Under the pieces are notes generated by a model that saw only the letters and a list, made by a program, of their open reading frames with translations, was not told the origin of the DNA and did not search any database. A stretch of DNA of 64,000 nt from Flavivirga aquimarina (GTDB lineage: Bacteria; Bacteroidota; Bacteroidia; Flavobacteriales; Flavobacteriaceae), in contig NZ_JAUOEK010000172.1 of the NCBI RefSeq assembly GCF_030540835.1, forward strand, positions 1 through 64,000, read 5' to 3'. Below are positions 10,563 to 18,500 of the stretch, in pieces. How positions within the stretch are numbered: position 1 is the stretch's first letter; each line of letters opens with the position of its first letter. The position numbers and the translations under genes are program-made.

Positions 10563-10570
10563 TACTTTTG
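10563..10570 (+). promoter_or_regulatory. Bacteroidota -7 promoter box (TACTTTTG) for tRNA-Leu
   Basis: TACTTTTG matches TAnnTTTG exactly and sits 15 bases before the tRNA, which fits a transcription start a few bases downstream. No clear TTG was seen at the -33 position. Confidence 0.65.
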
Positions 10571-10585
10571 CATCCACTTTTAAAT

Positions 10586-10670
10586 GCGCACGTGGCGGAA
10601 TTGGTAGACGCGCTGGCTTGAGGGGCCAGTATCCGTTTAGGATGTGGAAGTTCGAATCTTCTCGTGCGCA
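10586..10670 (+). tRNA. tRNA-Leu (anticodon GAG)
   Basis: The acceptor stem GCGCACG pairs with CGTGCGC. The anticodon stem CTGGC/GCCAG encloses the loop TTGAGGG, giving anticodon GAG at 10620-10622. The long variable arm typical of tRNA-Leu and the T-arm loop TTCGAAT are present. The discriminator base is A; CCA is not encoded (ACAT follows). Length is 85 nt. Confidence 0.96.
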
Positions 10671-10720
10671 CATTTAATTTTCACTTACTTTTTTCTGATG
10701 CTAAAATTATTTTGATTAAG

Positions 10721-10738
10721 TTTGTTTAATTATTTGTT
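10721..10738 (+). promoter_or_regulatory. Shared element upstream of the CarH-like regulator
   Basis: TTTGTTTAATTATTTGTT ends 7 bases before the regulator ATG and matches 17 of 18 bases of the sequence at 11658-11675 upstream of crtI. It could be a common promoter or an operator of the regulator. A similar but less exact T-rich string occurs upstream of the LRR gene (about 619-634), so a general promoter element is also possible. Confidence 0.45.
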
Positions 10739-10745
10739 GTAATAG

Positions 10746-11645
10746 ATGAACAATATTCAGGTTAATTTTAGCATAAAGGATTTAGAAAATCTAACTGGTA
10801 TTAAAGCCCATACCATTAGAATATGGGAAAAACGCTATAATTTACTACAACCAAATAGAACAGATACGAACATTAGAACTTATAGTTTAAGTAGTTTACA
10901 AAAGCTTTTAAATATATCTTACCTAAATAGTAACGGATTTAAAATATCTAAAATCGCGAATTTAAAAGAGGAAGAAATTCCTGTTAAAGTTCGAGAAATT
11001 GCCTCTAGGACAAAAATAGAAGATCATGCCATTAACGCATTAAAAATGGCCATGTTGAATTTTGATCAAGTACTTTTTTATAACACTTATAATAACCTAA
11101 TAGAAAATAAAACGTTTAGTGAGATTTTCTATACTATTTTCCTTCCTTTATTAAATGAAATAGGTTTGCTATGGCAGACCAATACAATTACCCCTGCCCA
11201 TGAGCATTTTCTTTCGGTTCATATAAAACAAAAAATATTATTAAATATTGAAAAATTACAAAGTTTAGAGCCGAAACCAGAAGCCAAAACATTTGTACTT
11301 TTTTTACCAGAAAAAGAAATACATGATATTGGCTTATTGTTTATTAATTACGAGTTGATAAGCAAGGGGTACCATACCATATTTTTAGGTGAAAGTATAC
11401 CCATGGAAAGCTTAACTGACTTACTCAATTTTTATGAAGATATTACGTTTGTATCTTATTTTACAGTAAGTCCGGAAGAACAGGAAATACCGCTCTATAT
11501 TAATAAGTTCGATAATCTTTTATTACAAAAACCTAATACTAACTTCTTTCTTTTAGGACAAAAAATGGCCTCTATAACCAATACAAAGTTGCCAAGAAAA
11601 GTCCGTGTTTTTAATTCTATAGAAGGCTTAGTTAAAGAATTATAA
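10746..11645 (+). CDS. CarH/LitR-like MerR-family regulator with B12-binding domain
   Basis: This 299-residue transcription factor probably controls the carotenoid genes directly downstream. Residues about 7-75 form a MerR-type winged helix (FSIKDLENLTGIKAHTIRIW, RTYSLSSLQKLLNI). The middle region has the W-x9-EH arrangement (W143, E153, H154) that in CarH contacts the upper face of adenosylcobalamin. It is followed by E191-x-H193-x-x-G196, matching the DxHxxG cobalamin motif with Asp replaced by Glu. In CarH proteins darkness keeps a B12-bound tetramer on DNA, and light disassembles it and induces carotenoids; applying this here is inference. crtI starts 47 bases downstream. Alternatively it may be a B12-independent CarA-like repressor. 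Confidence 0.82.
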   Translation: MNNIQVNFSIKDLENLTGIKAHTIRIWEKRYNLLQPNRTDTNIRTYSLSSLQKLLNISYLNSNGFKISKIANLKEEEIPVKVREIASRTKIEDHAINALKMAMLNFDQVLFYNTYNNLIENKTFSEIFYTIFLPLLNEIGLLWQTNTITPAHEHFLSVHIKQKILLNIEKLQSLEPKPEAKTFVLFLPEKEIHDIGLLFINYELISKGYHTIFLGESIPMESLTDLLNFYEDITFVSYFTVSPEEQEIPLYINKFDNLLLQKPNTNFFLLGQKMASITNTKLPRKVRVFNSIEGLVKEL

Positions 11646-11656
11646 AAAAACTTTTG

Positions 11657-11692
11657 TTTTGTTTAATTTTTTGTTATATTTATTAAACAAAA
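11657..11692 (+). promoter_or_regulatory. 11-bp inverted repeat immediately upstream of crtI
   Basis: TTTTGTTTAAT (11657-11667) and ATTAAACAAAA (11682-11692) are perfect inverted copies separated by 14 bases; the right arm abuts the crtI ATG at 11693. The left arm overlaps the 18-bp element shared with the regulator's own upstream region. A dimeric or tetrameric MerR-family repressor is a plausible ligand. The repeat could also fold as an mRNA hairpin over the translation start. Confidence 0.5.
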
Positions 11693-13165
11693 ATGAAAAC
11701 ATCTATTTCTATAATTGGCTCAGGTTTCTCTTCTTTAGCAGCGTCATGTTATTTGGCACAGGCAGGTTATGAGGTTACTGTTTTTGAAAAGAATAAAACA
11801 ATAGGAGGACGAGCCCGTCAATTGATTAAAAATGGATTTACATTTGATATGGGGCCTACCTGGTATTGGATGCCCGATGTTTTTGAACGCTTTTTTAATG
11901 ATTTTGATAAATCGCCTTCTAATTATTATAAATTGGAAAAGCTAAACCCTGCTTATAGTGTTTATTTTGGTAGAAACGATTTTATTACCATTGAAGATAC
12001 CTTAGAAAAAATATATGCTACGTTCGAAAAAGAAGAACCCGGTAGCTCTAAAAAGCTTGAAACCTTTATTGATATTGCTAAAAGTAATTATGATGTAGCT
12101 ATTAAGGACTTGGTTTATAACCCCGGGATTTCTGCTATGGAGTTAGTTACACCTGCCACAATTAAAAAAATAAACCAATTTTTTAGTACTATAAAGAAAG
12201 ATGTTAGAAAAGAATTTAAGAATGAACGTTTGATAAAAATTCTAGAATTCCCCGTTTTGTTTTTGGGAGCAAAACCTAGTAATACCCCTTCTTTCTATAG
12301 TTTTATGAATTATGCCGATTTTGGCTTGGGTACATTTCATCCTAAAAAAGGAATGTACCAAGTAATATTGGCCATGGAGTCTTTAGCTAAGGAATTAGGC
12401 GTTACAATTAAAACCAACGAAAACGTAGAAAAAATAATGGTTGAAAATGGCAAAGCAACAGGTATTGTTTCTAACGGAATTATTTACAATTCTGATGTTG
12501 TACTAAGCGGAGCCGATTATCACCATTCTGAAAAACTTTTGGAGAAACCTTTTAGGCAATACTCTAATGATTATTGGAATAAAAAAACCTTTGCACCGTC
12601 CTCTCTACTTTTCTACGTAGGGTTCGATAAAACGTTAATAAACGTAAATCACCATACTCTTTTTTTCGATGTGGATTTTGATGTTCATGCAGCGTCTATT
12701 TACGATCACCCAAAATGGCCAAAGAACCCTTTGTTTTATGCGAGTTTTCCAAGTAAAACGGATGCTAGTTTAGCACCAAAAGGAAAGGAGGCAGGGATAT
12801 TTCTTATTCCATTAGCTCCCGGGTTAGAGGATACTCCAGAGCTGAGAGCTATCTATTTTGAAAAAATAATATCTCGATTTGAGACTTTAACCTCCCAAAA
12901 TGTTAAAAACCATATACTGTTTGAGGAATCTTTTTGTATTAATGATTTTATAAAAGATTATAATTCTTATAAAGGAAATGCATATGGTATGGCAAATACG
13001 CTATGGCAAACGGCTTTTTTAAGACCTAAATTGAAAAGTAAAAAAGTGAAAAACCTCTTTTTTACAGGACAATTAACAGTTCCTGGACCTGGAGTGCCAC
13101 CTTCTCTGATTTCTGGGAAATTAGTAGCCGATTTAATATTAAAACATACTCTAAATAATTTGTAA
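11693..13165 (+). CDS. crtI: Phytoene desaturase
   Basis: This 490-residue FAD enzyme desaturates phytoene, stepwise, to lycopene at the membrane. The N-terminal dinucleotide-binding motif is IIGSGFSSLAASCYLAQAG (residues 6-24), followed by VFEKNKTIGGRARQ. The typical C-terminal CrtI signature reads NLFFTGQLTVPGPGVPPSLISGKLVAD. Length and both end motifs fit bacterial CrtI. It is the first enzyme gene of the carotenoid operon; crtB follows after 2 bases. Its upstream region holds an 11-bp inverted repeat and an element shared with the regulator gene. A role in the flexirubin pathway is unlikely given its crtB/crtZ neighbours. Confidence 0.95.
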   Translation: MKTSISIIGSGFSSLAASCYLAQAGYEVTVFEKNKTIGGRARQLIKNGFTFDMGPTWYWMPDVFERFFNDFDKSPSNYYKLEKLNPAYSVYFGRNDFITIEDTLEKIYATFEKEEPGSSKKLETFIDIAKSNYDVAIKDLVYNPGISAMELVTPATIKKINQFFSTIKKDVRKEFKNERLIKILEFPVLFLGAKPSNTPSFYSFMNYADFGLGTFHPKKGMYQVILAMESLAKELGVTIKTNENVEKIMVENGKATGIVSNGIIYNSDVVLSGADYHHSEKLLEKPFRQYSNDYWNKKTFAPSSLLFYVGFDKTLINVNHHTLFFDVDFDVHAASIYDHPKWPKNPLFYASFPSKTDASLAPKGKEAGIFLIPLAPGLEDTPELRAIYFEKIISRFETLTSQNVKNHILFEESFCINDFIKDYNSYKGNAYGMANTLWQTAFLRPKLKSKKVKNLFFTGQLTVPGPGVPPSLISGKLVADLILKHTLNNL

Positions 13166-13167
13166 TT

Positions 13168-14007
13168 ATGAAAGCACTTTTTGATACCGTTTCATATAAT
13201 TGTAGTAAGATTGTAACCAAAGCATATAGTACGTCATTTACTTTGGCTACCAAGATGCTTTATAAATCAATTAGACAGGATATATATAATATCTATGGGT
13301 TTGTAAGGTTTGCAGATGAGATTGTTGATTCGTTTCATGACTATGATAAAAATATGCTTTTTAACAAATTCTCGAATGATTTAGAGTGTGCTTTAAAATA
13401 TGAAATAAGTTTAAACCCAATTCTTAATTCGTTTCAACACACATTTCATAAATATGATATTGATAAAGACCTAATAGATGCTTTTATGGATAGTATGCGA
13501 CTTGATTTATTTGAAGTAGAATACCATTCTCAAGAAGAATACAACGCATATATTTATGGATCTGCCGATGTGGTTGGTCTTATGTGTTTAAAAGTTTTTG
13601 TTAAAGGTGATGATGCTAAATATCAAGCTCTTAAAGAGGGGGCAATGTCGCTAGGATCGGCATTTCAGAAAGTGAATTTCTTAAGGGATTTAAAAGCAGA
13701 TCATGATGTTTTAAAGAGAAGTTATTTCCCAAATACCGATTTAAATAATTTAGATGAAGTTTCAAAGCAAAACATCATTGATGATATCGAAAAAGACTTT
13801 AAAAAAGGTCTAAGAGGAATTAAAAGACTCCCAATAGAAGCTAAATTTGGTGTTTTTATGGCTTATAGGTATTACAGGCAGTTATTAAAAAAGCTAAAAA
13901 GAACACCCGCTTTGCAAATTAAAAATACTAGAATACGTGTTTCAAACCCTAAAAAAATAGCATTACTTATGCGTAGTTATGTAAAATATCAACTAAATTT
14001 AATATAA
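13168..14007 (+). CDS. crtB: Phytoene synthase
   Basis: This 279-residue trans-isoprenyl diphosphate synthase condenses two geranylgeranyl-PP molecules to phytoene. The first aspartate-rich motif is FADEIVDSFHD (about residues 49-59), the second is NFLRDLKADHDVLKRSYFP (about 171-189). The length fits bacterial CrtB. It lies 2 bases after crtI and 9 bases before crtZ, which indicates translational coupling within one operon. A squalene-synthase-like activity cannot be excluded by motifs alone, but the context makes phytoene synthase the clear choice. Confidence 0.94.
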   Translation: MKALFDTVSYNCSKIVTKAYSTSFTLATKMLYKSIRQDIYNIYGFVRFADEIVDSFHDYDKNMLFNKFSNDLECALKYEISLNPILNSFQHTFHKYDIDKDLIDAFMDSMRLDLFEVEYHSQEEYNAYIYGSADVVGLMCLKVFVKGDDAKYQALKEGAMSLGSAFQKVNFLRDLKADHDVLKRSYFPNTDLNNLDEVSKQNIIDDIEKDFKKGLRGIKRLPIEAKFGVFMAYRYYRQLLKKLKRTPALQIKNTRIRVSNPKKIALLMRSYVKYQLNLI

Positions 14008-14016
14008 ATTTAAGTC

Positions 14017-14469
14017 ATGCAAATATTACTTTGGATTTTAATTTTTTTGTTTACCTATGCCTTTATGGAATTTATGGCTTGGTTTACACATAAGTATATT
14101 ATGCACGGTTTTTTATGGAGTTTGCATAAAGACCACCATAAAAAAGATCACAATAGTTGGTTTGAGCGTAATGACGCATTTTTTGTTTTTTATGCTGTGG
14201 TAAGTATTGGTTTTTTTTTACTTTGGAAATTTACTAGCTTCTGGGCTGGATTACCTATCGGGTTGGGTATTTTTGCTTATGGAGTTTCTTATTTTATAGT
14301 ACATGATATCTTTATTCACCAACGATTCAAACTATTTAAAAATGCTAACAATTGGTATGCTAAAGGTGTTAGGAGAGCTCACAAAATGCATCATAAGCAT
14401 ATAGGGAAAAAACACGGCGAGTGTTTTGGCATGTTAGTCGTACCTTTTAAGTATTTTAAAAAACAATAG
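14017..14469 (+). CDS. crtZ: Beta-carotene hydroxylase (fatty acid hydroxylase superfamily)
   Basis: This 150-residue integral membrane di-iron enzyme hydroxylates the beta-ionone rings of beta-carotene at C3/C3' to give zeaxanthin. All four histidine clusters are visible: H25-x4-H30, H37-x2-H40-H41, H96-x4-H101 and H122-x2-H125-H126. Hydrophobic segments occupy about residues 1-22, 54-72 and 75-96. It is placed between crtB and the lycopene cyclase gene, whose ATG begins two bases after its stop codon. Confidence 0.94.
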   Translation: MQILLWILIFLFTYAFMEFMAWFTHKYIMHGFLWSLHKDHHKKDHNSWFERNDAFFVFYAVVSIGFFLLWKFTSFWAGLPIGLGIFAYGVSYFIVHDIFIHQRFKLFKNANNWYAKGVRRAHKMHHKHIGKKHGECFGMLVVPFKYFKKQ

Positions 14470-14470
14470 G

Positions 14471-15157
14471 ATGAAGTACCTATATCTATTATTAAATATA
14501 GGCTCGTTGGCTATACCATTTCTATTCAGTTTTCATCCCAAATTAAAATTTTACAAACTTTGGAAGCCTCTTTTTATTGGCACTATATTAACCATGGTTA
14601 TTTTTATTCCGTGGGATGTTATCTTTACGAATCAAGGGATTTGGAAGTTCAATGATGATTATTTTTTAGGCATAACACTATTACAATTGCCAATGGAAGA
14701 ATGGTTGTTTTTTATATGTATTCCTTATGCCTGTGTTTTTACTCATTATGCTTTATTGCATTATTTTCCACAGATGTCATTAGCAATACCCACGACAAAA
14801 ATATTAAGTTATACCTTGATTTTTATTTTGGCTTTATTGTCTATTATAAACTACGATAAATGGTATACTCTAGTAAACTTTATACTAGCCGTAATATTAA
14901 TTAGTATAGTAAGCACTAAAAACATAAAACTGCTTAGCGAATTTTATATCACATTTTTGATTATACTAATACCATTTTTTATTGTGAATGGTATTTTAAC
15001 AGGTAGTTTTATAGATAGTGAAGTTGTATGGTATAATAATTCAGAAAATTTGAACATCCGCCTTTTTACAATCCCTGTTGAAGATATGGTATATGCTTTT
15101 TCAATGATATTGATGAATTTGTTTATAATGAAACAGGTTATAGCCGAGAAGACTTAA
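14471..15157 (+). CDS. Lycopene cyclase (CrtYcd-type integral membrane)
   Basis: This 228-residue multi-pass membrane protein (about seven hydrophobic segments) contains two copies of the lycopene cyclase domain signature: QLPMEEWLFFICIP (about residues 75-88) and TIPVEDMVYAF (about 202-212). It corresponds to the fused CrtYc-CrtYd or eukaryotic CrtYB-type cyclase rather than the FAD-dependent CrtY. It should cyclise lycopene to beta-carotene. It is the last gene of the operon; a MITE-like element starts 35 bases after its stop. Confidence 0.88.
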   Translation: MKYLYLLLNIGSLAIPFLFSFHPKLKFYKLWKPLFIGTILTMVIFIPWDVIFTNQGIWKFNDDYFLGITLLQLPMEEWLFFICIPYACVFTHYALLHYFPQMSLAIPTTKILSYTLIFILALLSIINYDKWYTLVNFILAVILISIVSTKNIKLLSEFYITFLIILIPFFIVNGILTGSFIDSEVVWYNNSENLNIRLFTIPVEDMVYAFSMILMNLFIMKQVIAEKT

Positions 15158-15192
15158 TTTTTTTTCTACGTTTTAAGTATAATCTTAAAGTA

Positions 15193-15350
15193 ACGTGATT
15201 TCGATTTAACGTTCCTATTTAAAAGTATAAAGGCTAATGCTTGTCTCCTCGAGCATTACTGAGTTACAAAATATATTTTGTAGTGAAAGTAGCAAGTGTA
15301 GCTTGTCGAGAGGTTAATATAAACTCATATATATTAAATCGAAATCACGT
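15193..15350. mobile_element. MITE-like non-autonomous element
   Basis: The termini are perfect 17-bp inverted repeats, ACGTGATTTCGATTTAA (15193-15209) and its complement (15334-15350). The element is flanked by a direct repeat TAAAGTA (15186-15192 and 15351-15357), which looks like a 7-bp target-site duplication. The interior has no coding potential but includes an 18-bp perfect palindrome, TACAAAATATATTTTGTA. These are the hallmarks of a miniature inverted-repeat transposable element. Confidence 0.75.
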
Positions 15351-15394
15351 TAAAGTATTATACCCGAATTAAAATGACTAATAATGGTTAGAAC

Positions 15395-15439
15395 TTTAAA
15401 AAAATAGTCCCAAAATACTATAAGAAGTATTTTGGGACT
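15395..15439 (-). terminator. Strong hairpin terminator for the 15549-20738 gene
   Basis: AGTCCCAAAATACT (15406-15419) and AGTATTTTGGGACT (15426-15439) form a perfect 14-bp stem with a 6-base loop. Read on the minus strand it is followed by TATTTTTTT, giving a good rho-independent terminator for the minus-strand gene ending at 15549. On the plus strand there is no U-tract, although it may still help stop readthrough from the carotenoid operon. Confidence 0.7.
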
Positions 15440-15548
15440 GCCTAATAGTGTTAGCAATTAGGTGTATGTATGAATACATACGGTGATTAATTAAAAAAAA
15501 TCACTCAAGACTCTCAAACTTGAGGATATCCGGTTAAAAAATCTTTAT

Positions 15549-18500
15549 TTATTTTATTATTACTTTTTTAGAAAGTATTCCATTTTCAGTTGTTGTTTTT
15601 ACAATATATGCTCCGGGTTTTATATGTTCTGTATTATATTCAAGGTAGTTTTTACTGGTGTTTTCATTAAAGTTAAACACAGATTGACCAAGAATATTAT
15701 AAACATGTATTGATTTTAAAGTTTTAAAACCTGGATTATGAATAATGATACTTTGTTTTTCATTAGAAAAATAAACCTGTAAGTTGGTTTCTTCTACATC
15801 ATCAACTTCCAATAATGATTGCGAACTTTGGAAAGTAATTTCAAAACGATCTGTATTTGTATCAGTATTTAAATAGACTTCATAATTGTTTGCTTTTAAA
15901 TCATGGTAAATATTTAATTCTTTATCGTGTAAATATATTTCTTTGTTACTGGCAATATTTTCTAAAGTGTCTATTTTTATTGTTGCTAACCCATCTTCAT
16001 TTATTTTCAACCCTAATGGTAAGGTTTGGTCATTGTCAAAGTTATTGACAGCTTGAATTACAAATCCACAACCTAAGTGTGTCCAGAAGATATCTTCTTC
16101 ATTATCTTCAATAAGTGGTGCATCATAGCCTACATCAAACCCTTTAGATGCGTTTTCATCGGTACCAACGAGTAATTGACGATGATAACCACCAGGAGAG
16201 TCAAACATTAATTTGATTTTTTGTCTAGTGTCTACTTTTTTATGAGTTGTAGCCGATTTTCCTTTTGTATTAGATTTTAAAAACAGCGACCCAGTATTAG
16301 ATCCAGAAACTATTTCTTTTTGGAATACTCGATGGCTATTTCTAAATGTAATAGTACCCCCGTTAACAGGTAAAGCTATTCCGGGATCGTTAGGATCTCC
16401 AATTAAATCACTATCCAGTACGGCAGACACAAAAAATCCTTGACCCACAGGAATATATCTTTCAGGGAGTTTTGTTCCTACAGCATTAGACGTATTTATT
16501 CTTGTATCATTCGAAATAGCAACAGCGCCTCCCATTAATGTGTAGGTAGCATATCCGCCTTCGTATCCTGATAAATAATGTGTGTTATTAGCAAAATGAT
16601 CCCAAAAATATAAAGCGCCATTAATAATATTTTCTGTTGTGCTTGAATAATTACCACCGTTGTTAACACTAATATGATCTAGAATAAAGGCATTAGCATC
16701 TATAGCAGATGGGTAAGGGTTTCCAATCAAATAGTCATTATCATCGTTTAATGTTAAGGTGATATCTCCGTTATTGGGTTGTCCCAGTAATTCATAGTTT
16801 TGATTTATAGTAAGTGTGCCAGGGCCTTTCATGGTAAATCCTTCACCCGGTAAAAGTGATCCGGTACTTCTAACATGTTGCCACTGAGAATAGTCATCTG
16901 TGGGTCTATTTGAATATTTCCATATCCAATAATCTGCAACAGCAACAGGTGAAGCCGTACCATCATACCCAGAAGTTAAGAAGTCAAGGCCATTGAATAT
17001 ATTGGGTAAAGTGTAACTTGCATTACTGGTAGGGGCAACAGGTGAAGACCAATAATTATATAAATAAGTATTAGCATTTCCTTGTTGATCTCTTTCTAAA
17101 GTACCAGTACTTGTTGCGTCAAAATCACTATCTGTCGTTTGAATTAATTGAGATTCACCTTCCAGATCTATAGTTCCGTCTAGTTTAAGATAATGAGAAA
17201 CAGTTAACCCAAAACCAGTATTTGAAGCAGTATCGCCGTCAATTTGTAAATCACCACCACTATTCACAATTAAACCTAATACGGTTCTATTACCATTTCT
17301 GGAAGCGGGAATAAGAGCAGTATTAGAATTATCCATGGTTATGTTATGATCAATTTGAACAATATTATAATCAATAGTCTCTAAGGCATCTAAATAAGAA
17401 TCAACTCCCGGTAAGTATTGTACATCACCATTTTCCCATGTCGTTGAGCTATCCCAAGCGCCATCCCCAGTTGTTTTATAAGGTAAAGGTGCTGTTTGAT
17501 TATCCAAATCATTGTAATTAATCATGGAGGCATCATTACCACTATTAGATTCATCTTTAATGCTACCAAAAACTAAAGTGCTCATAGGGTAGTAAGCAAT
17601 TAAGTTATTCCAGGGAATAGGTTCTATTTCATTTTTCGTAGTTGAAGTTGGTAAAACTACGCCATCAGCAAAACTGGAATTATTCTCAATTTCCTGATTC
17701 ATAATATATCTAATCTGATCTGCAGAAAGTGCTACATTCCAAACACGTACTTCGTCAACACTACCTCTCATTTTTTGTTGCCTTTTAATATGGTGTGCAG
17801 CACCAATAAGGAAATGGGCGTCTGATGGTGTTTCCATTGGATCTAATGTATCATCACTATCTTCTAAATAACCATCAATATATAAACTTGTCATATTTGT
17901 ACCAGAGTCATAAGTTGCGGCTATATGATGCCATTCATTTTCTGGAATTGTCGCCGAAGTTTGCATGACATTGTTAGAGCTGTCATTAGGGTCTCTCCAC
18001 ACCATTCTAAATTGACTGGATGTATTAATTCTAAAAGCATAACCATGCGTATAAGTTTCAGGGGGAGAACCTGCACCTTCGTGGAAATAATTTCTTTTAG
18101 AAACGATATCAAATTTATTTTCTCCTACATCACGTTTTACCCAGGCGCTAATAGTATAATCTGTGTTATCTAAATCATTTACGTCGCCTGCATCTAAATA
18201 CGAATCGGTTGTTAAGTAATTATCAAAATGTGCAGAACGAGACCCTATGGCAATTTCTGGTGTAGAACCAAAAGTAACATACTTTGTCCCTTCAAAATAA
18301 AAGTCGACCTCTAATTCGGTGCCTACATCTTCCATAGTAGCCGATGTTACGTTGGTTGTAAACGAAGCATCGTCGGCAACGATCATAACATACTCTTCAC
18401 CACTAACATTGGTAGCAGATACCATAGATTCTGGAATAGAAAGTTTTATAGTAGGTACAGAATCTGTAACGACCATTTTCCATTTTCTGATAATAGGGGT

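Larger units (their letters stand above)
10233..10585. other. Divergent intergenic region between the LamG gene and tRNA-Leu
   Basis: These 353 AT-rich bases hold the tRNA promoter (10563-10570) and a probable minus-strand promoter box at 10299-10306. No reading frame or repeat was seen. Confidence 0.5.
10746..15157 (+). other. Carotenoid (zeaxanthin-type) biosynthesis unit with regulator
   Basis: Five co-directional genes encode a CarH-like regulator, CrtI, CrtB, CrtZ and a lycopene cyclase. The four enzyme genes are separated by 1-9 bases, so they are almost certainly one transcript. The set would take geranylgeranyl-PP through phytoene, lycopene and beta-carotene to zeaxanthin. No geranylgeranyl-PP synthase or ketolase is in the unit. 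Confidence 0.88.
15158..15548. other. Intergenic region with a MITE-like element and a terminator
   Basis: These 391 bases between the convergent carotenoid operon and giant LamG gene hold the 158-bp inverted-repeat element (15193-15350) and a strong hairpin (15406-15439). No reading frame was seen. Confidence 0.7.

Noticed and set aside
11693-13165. crtI as part of the flexirubin pathway
   Set aside because: It is packed with crtB, crtZ and a lycopene cyclase and has the canonical phytoene desaturase end motif, so the carotenoid role is far more likely.
15406-15439. Hairpin as terminator of the carotenoid operon
   Set aside because: On the plus strand it lacks a following U-tract and lies about 250 bases after the last crt stop with a MITE between; the T-run is on the minus-strand side.
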